From G963668345 sp965206025 (GTDB lineage: Bacteria; Acidobacteriota; Terriglobia; Bryobacterales; UBA6623): DNA of 64,000 nt. Numbering within the stretch: position 1 is the stretch's first letter; every line of letters starts with the position of its first letter. The DNA lies in contig CBDBIU010000005.1 in assembly GCA_965206025.1 (NCBI GenBank), positions 186,001 through 250,000 on the forward strand, in the 5' to 3' direction. Shown here piece by piece: positions 49,301 to 57,741 of the stretch. The position numbers and the translations under genes are program-made. The notes beneath the pieces were generated by a model, which saw only the letters and a program-made list of their open reading frames with translations, made no database searches and was not told the DNA's origin.

Positions 49301-49420
49301 CTGTGGAAATGACGGGCGATGGAAAACGAGGAAAACCAAAACCAGGTTTCCCTTCGTTTCCCACCGCCCTTGGAAATCGCTCCGCGATTCCCACAATCCC
49401 ACAACCCCGACGACGATTCT
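49301..49420 (+). repeat. Structured non-coding IS tail (copy B)
   Basis: Two successive hairpins begin 16 bases after the transposase stop, identical to 874-993 and similar to 12569-12721. The segment to the right end (49421-49521) is AC-rich and unstructured. Confidence 0.7.
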
Positions 49421-49549
49421 CCCCTTCCCAAAACTCAAAATCAAAAAGCCCGAAAGGAGCCCCAGCGACTCAAAAAGCCCCAACCCCCGTCTTCAGGCTC
49501 ATCCTTCGATGAGAAAATGCTCTAACATTCAGAGAGAATAATGTTTCCT

Positions 49550-50335
49550 TCAACTCTTTGCCCGGCCGCCGGCGTTGTTCTTTTCCCAAATGAGCCGTAG
49601 TCCATCGAGGGTCAGGTGTTCGTCGATTTCCTGAATATGGCGGGACTCCGGACAGATGACCCGTGCCTCGCCGCCCGTTGCGATTACCTTGGTGTTTGGC
49701 CCCAATTCCGCCAGCATCTTCCCCAGAATGGTATCAACCATTCCCAGGGCGCCGTAGTAGAGACCGGACTGTAAGCAGGCGATCGTGTTTTTTCCTATCA
49801 CCCCGGCTGGTTGGCGGATATCGATGCGCGGCAATCGGGCGGTGCGGCGAAACAGCGCTTCCGAGGCCACGCCAATCCCGGCGCAGATCACGCCTCCCAG
49901 GTATTCCGCTTTGGCCGAGATGGCGTCGAAAGTAATCGCCGTCCCGAAGTCGACGGCAATGCAAGGCCCGCCGTAACGCTCGTAGGCGGCTACGGCGTTC
50001 ACGATACGGTCGGCTCCGACCTCCGCGGGGTTATCCGTGAGTATCGTTATGCCGGTCGGCGTGGACGCCGAAACAAACAGCGGATGCGTCTGGAAATAGC
50101 GGGCGGCCATCTGCTCCAGCGAGGTGTCGAGCTGTGGTACGACGGACGAGATGATGATGCCGTCTATTTCAGCGATATCAAGCCGCGCCAAGGAGAAGAG
50201 GTTCCGGAACAGGACTCCCCAGCCGTCAATCGTTTGTGCCGTATCGGTTTCCAGCCGCCAATCGGCCGCGAGCTCGGCGCCGCGGTAGACGCCCAGAGCA
50301 AGCTGGGTGTTGCCGACATCGACGGCGAAAAGCAT
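49550..50335 (-). CDS. coaX: Type III pantothenate kinase
   Basis: This is a 261-residue enzyme for the first step of coenzyme A synthesis. Signature motifs: LFAVDVGNTQLALGVY (ATP site, about 2-17), VVPQLDTSLEQM, VGADRIVNAVAAYERYGGPC, IAVDFGTAITFDAIS and KTGGEARVI-like IATGGEARVICPES. ATG 50335 is preferred to TTG 50347. It lies 160 bases downstream of birA on the same strand, a common pairing; both are likely co-transcribed. Confidence 0.95.
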   Translation of the reverse strand: MLFAVDVGNTQLALGVYRGAELAADWRLETDTAQTIDGWGVLFRNLFSLARLDIAEIDGIIISSVVPQLDTSLEQMAARYFQTHPLFVSASTPTGITILTDNPAEVGADRIVNAVAAYERYGGPCIAVDFGTAITFDAISAKAEYLGGVICAGIGVASEALFRRTARLPRIDIRQPAGVIGKNTIACLQSGLYYGALGMVDTILGKMLAELGPNTKVIATGGEARVICPESRHIQEIDEHLTLDGLRLIWEKNNAGGRAKS

Positions 50336-50514
50336 TTTTTGGCTCAATGGCGCTCGTCAGCTCAGGGCCGCTAAGGTGTGAAAAAATCGGGGACTCTCAC
50401 AAGCGGCTTCCTAAGAAGACACGGAAACAAACAGAACTTCAGCCGCGGTTGACTGGTTCCCCAGCATTTTTTTCACGCCTTCCAGTAGCCGAGGTTTCCC
50501 GGTCAGGAGTTCGC

Positions 50515-51273
50515 TCATTCATCCCACGGTCGAACACTCCCCGCCAGGATGGGTTCGAGCGACCCATCGTCGCGCTTAAGCAGCAGAACACCCGCGCCAT
50601 CCAATCCGGCGGTTGTGCCGACGATCACCTCTTTGCCGGTCTCAATCGCTACCCGCTTCCCTTGAGCGTAACTCGAAGCGCGTGAGAAAGCGCTTATGAC
50701 CGGCCCGGGGCCTCGCTCCAAGAACATTTCATAATAGCGCTCGCTGTTGCGCAAAACCTTATCGAGAACCACCTCCCGGACGTACTCTCCGCCGGTTTCG
50801 ATTCTCAACGACGTGGCCGTGTCGGCCAATTCGGGCGGCATCTCAGCCTGGTTGACGTTGATGCCGACGCCGGCGACGGCATAGCGAACGCATTCATTCT
50901 CGGCTGCCATCTCGACCAGGATTCCCGAGCACTTCTTGCCCTCGATCAGCACGTCGTTGGGCCAGCGAATGTCGCACTGGCGTCCGCAGGCCTCGCCGAT
51001 GCCTCGCGCTACGCCGAGGCCAATCGCCAGCGTCAACATCGCCGATCGTGCCGCCGGCATCGGCGGCCGCAGAACAATCGAAAAATATAACCCTACTCCC
51101 GGCTCGGAAATCCACGACCGCCCCAGCCGCCCGCGGCCGGCCGTTTGCCGTTCGGCAATGACCACCGTTCCTTCAGGCGCCCCGGCCTCGGCAAGGGTCG
51201 TGGCCTTGATCATTGTCGTGTCGAGCTTCTCGAATCGATGAATCACGTGGCCAAAGCGGGGTCGAGCAGGCAT
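50515..51273 (-). CDS. birA: Biotin-protein ligase, without a DNA-binding domain
   Basis: This is a 252-residue biotin-[acetyl-CoA-carboxylase] ligase. Catalytic stretches: ERQTAGRGRLGRSWISEPGV (biotinyl-AMP loop), DIRWPNDVLIEGKKCSGILV with the conserved lysine, and GVGINVNQAEMP. It lacks the N-terminal helix-turn-helix of the regulatory E. coli type, so it is probably only an enzyme. A C-terminal SH3-like domain is present (VAIETGKEVIVGTTAGLDGA). Confidence 0.95.
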   Translation of the reverse strand: MPARPRFGHVIHRFEKLDTTMIKATTLAEAGAPEGTVVIAERQTAGRGRLGRSWISEPGVGLYFSIVLRPPMPAARSAMLTLAIGLGVARGIGEACGRQCDIRWPNDVLIEGKKCSGILVEMAAENECVRYAVAGVGINVNQAEMPPELADTATSLRIETGGEYVREVVLDKVLRNSERYYEMFLERGPGPVISAFSRASSYAQGKRVAIETGKEVIVGTTAGLDGAGVLLLKRDDGSLEPILAGSVRPWDE

Positions 51274-51308
51274 GATATGCAGTCGAGGAGGCGATCAATC
51301 TACTCGAG

Positions 51309-51492
51309 CCGACATTTCTCACCACTGTGACAGCGATTGGGCGAAAGGCCCGGTGGCCAGGGATGGCGGCAACAGTTTGTGTATATCGCCCAGCGTACAG
51401 TATGTCGGCAAGCGGGCGCGATCAATCGCCCCTACATCTCAAAGGGCGAGGCTTTTGCCTCACTGCCACCGGCCGCTGCTGAGGAAAGTGGG
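51309..51492 (+). repeat. MITE family M2, copy with mutated left end
   Basis: Left end CCGACATTTCTCACCACTG, right end AGGAAAGTGGG followed by CTAG. The interior GGCGAAAGGCCCGGTGGCC, GGCAACAGTTTGTGTATATC and GGGCGCGATCAATCGCCCC matches the copy at 29195. Confidence 0.7.
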
Positions 51493-51532
51493 CTAGTGTT
51501 TACTGACAAAAGTTCGCGTATGTAAAGAGGCC

Positions 51533-51722
51533 TTTCCCGAACGATCACAGGCATCTATGTCCAACCCGGAAGGGGTTTGTTCCGAGACCGTTCCGCACCG
51601 CGACCGTGAGGGAGTGCCCATGTACCTCGCGGCCCACCCAAGGGGATGAAGGGCGGTGGGTTTTCGACCGAGCGGTCCAGTAATTACCGCCTATAAACGA
51701 TCGCCAACTTATAGACCAAGTG
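51533..51722 (-). repeat. Repeat family R4, copy 1
   Basis: This is about 190 bp and inverted relative to 62649-62838. Shared blocks on the minus strand: CTTGGTC, GCGATCGTTTATAGGCGG, AATTACTGGACCGC, CTTGGGTGGGCCGCG. It abuts the next MITE at CTAG. No coding sequence. Confidence 0.7.
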
Positions 51723-51726
51723 CTAG

Positions 51727-51911
51727 CCGGCTTTTCTCACCCAGGTGGCTGGCAGCAGTGGAGCAGAACCCCACCTTCGAGATGTAGGGGCGCGATTGAT
51801 CGCGCCGCTAGTCGACATGCTGTACGCTGGGTGATGTACACAAGTGTCGCCGCGAGCCATAGCCAGCGGGCCTTTTGCCCCAGTCGCTGTGACAGTGGCG
51901 AGAAAAGCGGG
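51727..51911 (-). repeat. MITE family M2, inverted copy with CTAG target duplication
   Basis: This is 185 bp, ends CCGGCTTTTCTCACCCAGG and GTGGCGAGAAAAGCGG, flanked by CTAG (51723-51726 and 51912-51915). It contains the palindrome GGGGCGCGATTGATCGCGCC. Confidence 0.8.
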
Positions 51912-51916
51912 CTAGC

Positions 51917-52062
51917 AGCCCGTGGCAAAAGTTATGCAGGAGCGAAAAATGGGGGCTGCCACCAATTCGCCCCCCGTCATGACTTAAGAAACAAAGCACT
52001 CAGCCTGAAGCGAATTGGCTGGCTGTACCCGATTTTTCGTGACCCTCACTTCTACCACGGGC
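51917..52062 (+). repeat. MITE family M3, complete copy upstream of msrA
   Basis: Ends CAGCCCGTGGCAAAAGTTA and CACTTCTACCACGGGCTG; CTAG on the left, GTAG on the right. The interior carries GGGGGCTGCCACCAATTCGC and GAAGCGAATTGGCTGGCTGT. Its right end stops about 20 bases before the msrA start codon. Confidence 0.8.
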
Positions 52063-52086
52063 TGGTAGAGGGGGCTAGAGGTCTAA

Positions 52087-52560
52087 ATGACACAAAAAGC
52101 TACTTTTGCGGCAGGCTGTTTTTGGGGCGTCGAGGTCACTTTCCGGCAGGTCCAAGGCGTCACGTCGGCCCAAGTGGGCTACACGGGAGGCACACTCCAA
52201 AACCCAACCTACCAGGACGTCTGCGGCGGGACGACGGGCCACTCGGAGGCCGTCGAAGTGGAATACGACCCGGATCTCGTCTCGTACGAAGATTTGCTGG
52301 AGGTGTTCTGGACAAACCACGACCCGACTACCCGAAACCGCCAGGGGCCCGACATTGGCTCCCAGTACCGCTCGGCGATCTTTTTTCACAGCCCCGAGCA
52401 GGAGGCTGCCGCCCTAGCGTCCAAACAGAGTCTGGATGTGAGCGGCAGGTTCAACAACCCCATTGCCACCGAGATCACGCCTGCCTCGGAATTCTACCGG
52501 GCCGAGGAGTACCATCAGGAGTATTTGGTAAAGCGCGGACTGGCCCATTGCCATACGTGA
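52087..52560 (+). CDS. msrA: Peptide-methionine (S)-S-oxide reductase
   Basis: This is a 157-residue repair enzyme reducing methionine-S-sulfoxide in proteins. The catalytic GCFWGVE (about 10-16) with its cysteine, GYTGGTLQNPTYQDVCGGTT, GHSEAVEVEYDP and the TEITPASEFYRAEEYHQEYL end are all present. The ATG at 52087 directly follows the M3 MITE, so promoter and 5' leader must come from MITE sequence; no standard ribosome-binding site stands out. No MsrB domain is fused. Confidence 0.95.
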   Translation: MTQKATFAAGCFWGVEVTFRQVQGVTSAQVGYTGGTLQNPTYQDVCGGTTGHSEAVEVEYDPDLVSYEDLLEVFWTNHDPTTRNRQGPDIGSQYRSAIFFHSPEQEAAALASKQSLDVSGRFNNPIATEITPASEFYRAEEYHQEYLVKRGLAHCHT

Positions 52561-52696
52561 GCGATTGGCAAACCCTCGCCCAGGGCAGGGGCAACCCTCC
52601 GATATTTCGCTTGTAACCGGTCGCCGCGCAGCCTACGCCGTTTCCCGATGAAGGTCGGCATGTTGACCCGCAGTAGGGCTATCCCTGGCCTCGCAC

Positions 52697-55480
52697 CTAG
52701 CAGAAGTGGATTTCACAATTGCGAGCACTCATAGACCTGGCGAACAAGCTTCGGGCGATCGGGGCCAGATGGCAACCTCGCTCAACGAAATGGTGGAGAC
52801 GATCGACGGCGAATTGAAACTCCCGCTCCGGCTGCGGCTGGGTTTCCTCGGCGGTGTTGGCCAGGCCGAGGATCGGCAAGCCCCTCAAATCCGGCGTCAC
52901 CCGAATGCTGGCCAGAAAGGTGGAGGGGTCGTCGCCGGGCAAGTCCAGGCTGGAAACCATCACATCGACGCTTTCCCGCTTGAGCTTGTCGAGGACTTCG
53001 GCCGTACTGCCCGCCTCGATCACGTGAAAGCCGGCCATCTCGAGGGCATTGCGCATCAGCCCGCGTGAGAACGAGGACCCTTCGGCCACCAATACCCTTG
53101 CTCCCTCGACCCGTTCGTCTTGGCTGCCGCCAAACCAGTCCTTGTCAACGGCCTCGATCAGATAATGAAGGTCGATGAAATCCGTCACGTTGCCGCTCAC
53201 CACCGCCGAGCCGAGAATACCCGGCCGGCCGGTCCGACTGCGAATAGAGACCATTTCCTCGACAATGTCGACGATTTCATCGACAACGACCCCTATGCGC
53301 CTCGCTCCTTCGCTGAAGACGACCACCTGAACGGGGTCCTGCTCTTCCGCCGCCGAGTTCCCGAGGCTGAGCAGTTCCGACAATGGGATCAAGGGCAGAA
53401 TCTGATTCCGGTACTGGGCAACTCGTCGGCCCCCAGACTGTTCGATCTGTGAGTGGGAAAACTCCTCCAACCGATCGACCAACGCTAGAGGCACCGCCAG
53501 CCGCTCGGCCGATCCGCTGCGGAACAGCAGGACGGTTTGTCGTTCGGCGACAAGGTCGGCCTGGTGTTCGCGCGCCACGTGGGTCTGCTCACGTGTCTGA
53601 CCGACGACGTGCGCCAGTTGGCCAAGTCCCATCACGTCGGGAATAAGGGCGACCCGGCCGTCACCCATGATCGTGGCGCCGGCGTAGCAGGTGAGGCCCT
53701 TGAGCAGCTTGCTGAGTGGCTTGACGACAATCTCCGCCGTGTCGTTAACGCCATCAACGACAAGTCCGAACGTCTTATCATCCGCTTGCAACACGATGAT
53801 GTTGACCGATTCCGCCGTCTTTTCGGCATCCTTTTCGTCAAGCCCCGCCGCGTCCAACTCCAGGACCTTGTTGAGGTACACCAGAGGCAAGAGCTTGCCC
53901 CGCAGCCGGTAGACCGGCGCGCCGTGAATCCACTCGATTTGCTGTCCGGTGGCGGCCTCCAAACGTACGAGTTCGACCAAGTTGACCTGCGGGATGGCGA
54001 AGCGCTCCCCGGCGCAGCTGGCGACCAAGGCCGGAATGATCGCCAGCGTCAGCGGGATCTTGATCTTGATCGTTGTTCCTTGACCCACCGCGCTCTGTAG
54101 ATCGATCGAGCCGCCGATCTTTTCAACGTTGGTCTTGACCACGTCCATGCCGACGCCGCGTCCGGAGACGTTGGTCACCTTCTCCGCCGTCGACAGGCCG
54201 GGGAGGAAGATGAGATTGTGCATCTCGCGCTCGCTCATGCGCTCGGCCTGATCGACCGGGACAAGCCCCTTTTGAATGGCCTTTTGTTTCAGTTTTTGGG
54301 GATCGATGCCGGCCCCGTCGTCGGCAATTTCGATGTTCACCTGCCCGCCCTCGTGATAGGCGCGCATCGTCAGCCTGCCGCGGGCCTGCTTGCCCTTCGC
54401 GGCACGCTGTTCCGGCATCTCGATGCCGTGATCGCAGGAGTTGCGAACGATGTGCGTCAGCGGATCCTTGATGGCCTCGATGATCGTCTTGTCAAGTTCG
54501 GTCTCGGCGCCCTCCATTTCAAGGTCAATCTGCTTGCCCGCGGAGTGCCCCAGGTCGCGCACGACTCGGGGAAACTTGTTCCAGACGACCCCGATGGGCT
54601 GCATGCGGGTTTTCATCACGTTGGCCTGCAGCTCGGTCGTGATCAAGTTCAGCCGCTGTGAGGTGGCCGTGAAGCCGGCGTCTTCTTGCGTGCTGGTGTG
54701 CTGCAGAACCTGATTGCGAGCCAACACCAGCTCACCCACCAAGTTCATCAGTTTGTCTAGAACACCCACGTGAACCCTGATAGTCGAGTCAGCGACCGAA
54801 CTGCGGGTCTCAGCGGCCTTGGGCGCAGGTGCCACAGCTTCCTTGGGGGGAGGCGCTTCGCCGAGTTGGCTCGTTCCATTGGACGCTTCGCCCGCCGCGG
54901 ACCCCGCCGCTGTGCTTGCCGGCTCGGCCGGTTCCGCCGCGTCTTGAGAGGTTGGGTCCTGCCGCGGCTCGCCCTGGAACGTTTCATCCGCCGGAGTTTG
55001 CCCGGCGGCATCCCTCGTCGGCTCGCTGGGATCGACCTGATCTTCGCTCGGACCCGCGGCGGACGCTTCCCCGGCCGCAGGTTCCTCGGGGTCCTGTCCG
55101 TCGCAGGCAGCTTGCAGTCTGTCGCGCAACTCCTCGTAGGTCTGGGAGCCCTCGGCGCCGGTCGTCTCGATCTCCGCCAAGATCGTCTTGACGACATCCA
55201 CCGTTTCCAGCAGCAGCGTCGTCAGTCCCGGCGTCAGCTGGCGCTCGCCCTCGCGCAACTGGCTGAGCATGTTTTCCGCGCGATGGGTGATCGCCTCGAG
55301 GATCCCGAATCCCAGAAAACCGCAGGTTCCCTTAATCGTGTGGATCGTGCGAAAAATGCTTGACAGAAGGGTCTGGTCGTTCGGTTGTTGCTCCAACTCG
55401 ACGAATTCCTGATCAAGCCGAGCCAGGTTCTCGTTGCTTTCGATCAAGAACTCTTTGATGATTTCCTGCGTTTCGTCCAT
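52697..55480 (-). CDS. cheA: Chemotaxis histidine kinase CheA with CheW and receiver-like C-terminus
   Basis: This is a 927-residue protein. HPt domain (about 1-110) with phospho-His47 in RTIHTIKGTCGF; an Ala/Pro/Glu-rich linker (about 120-225); dimerisation helices (VGVLDKLMNLVGELVLARNQ); HATPase with N box HIVRNSCDHGIE, G1 DDGAGID and G2 GRGVGMDVVKTN; a CheW-like domain, then a second CheW-like domain (VLLFRSGSAERLAVPLALVD); and a receiver-like end (about 790-900). In the receiver VAEGSSFSRG replaces the acidic pocket and VSSLDLPG puts Ser at the expected phospho-Asp position. No cheY, cheB, cheR or receptor gene lies near, so it is an orphan kinase that may control a non-flagellar process. 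Confidence 0.93.
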   Translation of the reverse strand: MDETQEIIKEFLIESNENLARLDQEFVELEQQPNDQTLLSSIFRTIHTIKGTCGFLGFGILEAITHRAENMLSQLREGERQLTPGLTTLLLETVDVVKTILAEIETTGAEGSQTYEELRDRLQAACDGQDPEEPAAGEASAAGPSEDQVDPSEPTRDAAGQTPADETFQGEPRQDPTSQDAAEPAEPASTAAGSAAGEASNGTSQLGEAPPPKEAVAPAPKAAETRSSVADSTIRVHVGVLDKLMNLVGELVLARNQVLQHTSTQEDAGFTATSQRLNLITTELQANVMKTRMQPIGVVWNKFPRVVRDLGHSAGKQIDLEMEGAETELDKTIIEAIKDPLTHIVRNSCDHGIEMPEQRAAKGKQARGRLTMRAYHEGGQVNIEIADDGAGIDPQKLKQKAIQKGLVPVDQAERMSEREMHNLIFLPGLSTAEKVTNVSGRGVGMDVVKTNVEKIGGSIDLQSAVGQGTTIKIKIPLTLAIIPALVASCAGERFAIPQVNLVELVRLEAATGQQIEWIHGAPVYRLRGKLLPLVYLNKVLELDAAGLDEKDAEKTAESVNIIVLQADDKTFGLVVDGVNDTAEIVVKPLSKLLKGLTCYAGATIMGDGRVALIPDVMGLGQLAHVVGQTREQTHVAREHQADLVAERQTVLLFRSGSAERLAVPLALVDRLEEFSHSQIEQSGGRRVAQYRNQILPLIPLSELLSLGNSAAEEQDPVQVVVFSEGARRIGVVVDEIVDIVEEMVSIRSRTGRPGILGSAVVSGNVTDFIDLHYLIEAVDKDWFGGSQDERVEGARVLVAEGSSFSRGLMRNALEMAGFHVIEAGSTAEVLDKLKRESVDVMVSSLDLPGDDPSTFLASIRVTPDLRGLPILGLANTAEETQPQPEREFQFAVDRLHHFVERGCHLAPIARSLFARSMSARNCEIHFC

Positions 55481-55662
55481 ACGCTTATTCGGGCGCCGCT
55501 CCGGCCTGGTAAGTTGATCGTCGTTTTACCGCGTAGCTTTAGCCCCCGCCGACACCCCGCCTCTATATTTCCCGGCGCCCGACGGATCTCGGGAGGAGCG
55601 GCCGCCCCCGCTCGCCCGAAACGTGAGCGTATTTACGAAATGAAATGGGGGACTATGCCTAG

Positions 55663-55843
55663 CCGGTTTTTCTCGCCAGCGGTCGCCGGGAGTGGCAGCA
55701 AACGCCCGCCGTCAGGGATGTAGGGGCGCTATGCCGCGCCCACTTGCCGACGTACCGTGCGCTGAGCGATGCACAAAAACTGTTACCCCCACCGCCGCCG
55801 GGCCTTTCGCCCCGGTCGCTGTGACGGCTGGTGAGAAATGCGC
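55663..55843 (-). repeat. MITE family M2, copy upstream of cheA
   Basis: Ends CCGGTTTTTCTCGCCAG and CTGGTGAGAAATGCGC, with CTAG on the left and CCAG on the right. The interior matches the inverted copy at 51727. It lies in a 680-base gene-free stretch (55481-56156), part of which holds the left end of the IS1380 element. Confidence 0.75.
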
Positions 55844-56049
55844 CCAGACGCTACGACGAAATGGCGGGGGTGTTTTCGCTACTCGAAAAAAACCACCAGG
55901 GGCTTCACGGTGTAGTTCGCGTCGACTGCACAAGCTCCACAGGAAGCCTGATAGTCGACCCCGAAGCCTCGGACCAGGGCGACGATGGAAGCGGCATCAT
56001 CCTCAGACACCTCGGTCGAAAGAATCAGGCGCGGTTGGTCACGTCTTAG

Positions 56050-57716
56050 CCCGCATTTTCAATTTGATGTTTGACATCCCGACCTTCCAGCGGCCTTGAG
56101 CGTCTTTATTCATAGGGGCTAGAGCCCGATGAGGACGCCATGGAGGCCAACACCCAATGGGTGAAAAACAAACCAAGCCATTCCAGCTAAGTTTCAACGG
56201 CTTGTTGAAAGTCGATTTCCAGGGATCGCACGTCACTTCTGATGGTGGCCTGATTTTGGTTCGCGAACTGGACGAACGGCTCGGTCTCGGAGAACTGATT
56301 GACGAGCATCTCAGCGACTCCCGGCAAGGCACAAACAAGCAGTTCACGCTCGCTGATCTGTTGCGGCAGTCGGTCTACAGCCGCTTGGCGGGCTACGAGG
56401 ACCTCAACGACGCCGAGCGGGTTTCGATCGATCCGACGTTTCGGCTGATCGGTTCGCAGAAGATCTGGGATCGCGGTGCGGCCTTGACCTCGACGCTGCA
56501 CGGCTTCGAGACGGAGATGCTGGCGAGCGAAGAGAACCTGCTGGGGCTGATGGCGCTGAACCGAGAGCTGGTCGGGCAAGCGGAGGCGTTCGACGACTCC
56601 GAGCGGGTCGTTCTGGACATGGACTCCACCGAGAGTCCGGTCCATGGCCAACAGGAAGGCAGTGCCTACAACGGACACTTCGAGTCGGTCTGCTACCATC
56701 CGTTGCTTTTGTTCAACGGTCATGGTGATTGCCTCGCTGCAAAGCTGCGTCCAGGCAACGTGCACAGCGCCGACGACTGGGATGAGCTATTGTTGCCGGA
56801 GATCGAGCGCCAACAGGCTGCGGGCAAGCAGGTCGCCTTCCGGGGCGATGCGGCCTTTGCCAAGCCGGAGGTTTATGAGGCTTCGGAGGAACGCGGAGTA
56901 CAGTACGCCATTCGCATTCCGGCCAACAAGAGCCTGGAGTTGGAGATCGAGGACATCCTGTTTCGGCCACCGGGCAGGCCGAGCGCCAAGCCCCTGGTGC
57001 GCTACAAGAGCTTCCGCTATCAGGCCGCCAGTTGGAGCAAACCGCGGCGCATCGTAGCGAAGGTTGAGCACCACCCGGGCGAACTGTTCGCGCAACCCGG
57101 CTTCATCGTCACCAACATGACCCGGCCCAGTCGCTCGGTGGTGCGCTTTTACAACAAGCGCGGCACGGCCGAGCAGTGGATCAAGGAAGGCAAGCAGGCC
57201 ACGAATTGGACACGGTTGTCGTGCCATCGTTTTCGCGCGAACGAAGTTCGCTTGCAACTCAGCGTCCTGGCTTACAACCTCGGCAACCTGTGGCGGCGGC
57301 TGGGACTGCCACCAAGCATCAAGAGCTGGTCGCTGACGAGCTTGCAGCAGCGGCTGATGAAGACCGGCGGGCGGCTGGTCAAGCATGCCCGCTACTACTG
57401 GTTGCTGCTGGCCGAGGGGCATCTGAACCGGCGGCTGTTCGGTGACATGCTGCACAGGATCTGGGCGCTGCCGCTGCCGAGCGGGTAGCGTTGACCGGGC
57501 TAGGATCAACAGTTTTCGGCTCCAAAAAGGTTTGGCAGGGAGCAGTGTCGGCCGCAGCGCCGTTCAGGCCGCGCAATCAACGTCTGTGAGCGGACGGACG
57601 AGCCCTGGCGCCTACCGGCGGAGGGGATGTGCAGGGTTCAGCGCGAAAAGACGTGGCATTCGGGCCGGCGCGGATGTATACTGTGGCCGTGCCAAGGCCA
57701 AAACGGAAATCCTGGC
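56050..57716 (+). mobile_element. IS1380-family insertion sequence
   Basis: TTAG stands on both sides (56046-56049 and 57717-57720), giving a 1,667-bp element, a size typical of IS1380, with a 4-bp target duplication. The left end CCCGCATTTTCAATTTG resembles the M1/M2 MITE ends (CCCGCATTTCTCACC). The right end (inverted GCCAGGATTTCCGTTTTG) matches it only loosely, so the right limit is less sure than the left. Confidence 0.65.
56157..57488 (+). CDS. IS1380-family transposase
   Basis: This is a 443-residue DDE transposase with the IS1380 layout: QLSFNGLLKVDFQGSHVTSD, GGLILVRELDERLGL, LLRQSVYSRLAGYEDLNDAE, first Asp in VVLDMDSTESPVHGQQEGSA, second in VAFRGDAAFAKPEVYE, and Glu in the YNKRGTAEQWIKEGKQATNW insertion-domain motif. 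The gene appears intact. It probably provides the element's own mobility and possibly that of the M1/M2 MITEs. Confidence 0.94.
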   Translation: MGEKQTKPFQLSFNGLLKVDFQGSHVTSDGGLILVRELDERLGLGELIDEHLSDSRQGTNKQFTLADLLRQSVYSRLAGYEDLNDAERVSIDPTFRLIGSQKIWDRGAALTSTLHGFETEMLASEENLLGLMALNRELVGQAEAFDDSERVVLDMDSTESPVHGQQEGSAYNGHFESVCYHPLLLFNGHGDCLAAKLRPGNVHSADDWDELLLPEIERQQAAGKQVAFRGDAAFAKPEVYEASEERGVQYAIRIPANKSLELEIEDILFRPPGRPSAKPLVRYKSFRYQAASWSKPRRIVAKVEHHPGELFAQPGFIVTNMTRPSRSVVRFYNKRGTAEQWIKEGKQATNWTRLSCHRFRANEVRLQLSVLAYNLGNLWRRLGLPPSIKSWSLTSLQQRLMKTGGRLVKHARYYWLLLAEGHLNRRLFGDMLHRIWALPLPSG

Positions 57717-57741
57717 TTAGAGTATGGAGACCTTCCTACAA

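Larger units (their letters stand above)
48015..49521 (+). mobile_element. Intact integrase-type IS (copy B)
   Basis: The left terminus TTTCTCACACAAGATGAGCC (48015 onward) is inverted at the right end as CTTCAGGCTCATCC with GATGAGAAAA (49495-49519). The right limit is confirmed by copy A, with which identity ends at 49521. A second, degenerate copy of the terminus (GTCTCATGCAAGATGAGTCT, 47981-48000) lies 35 bases outside, as if the left end carried tandem termini. I could not identify a target duplication. Confidence 0.8.
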
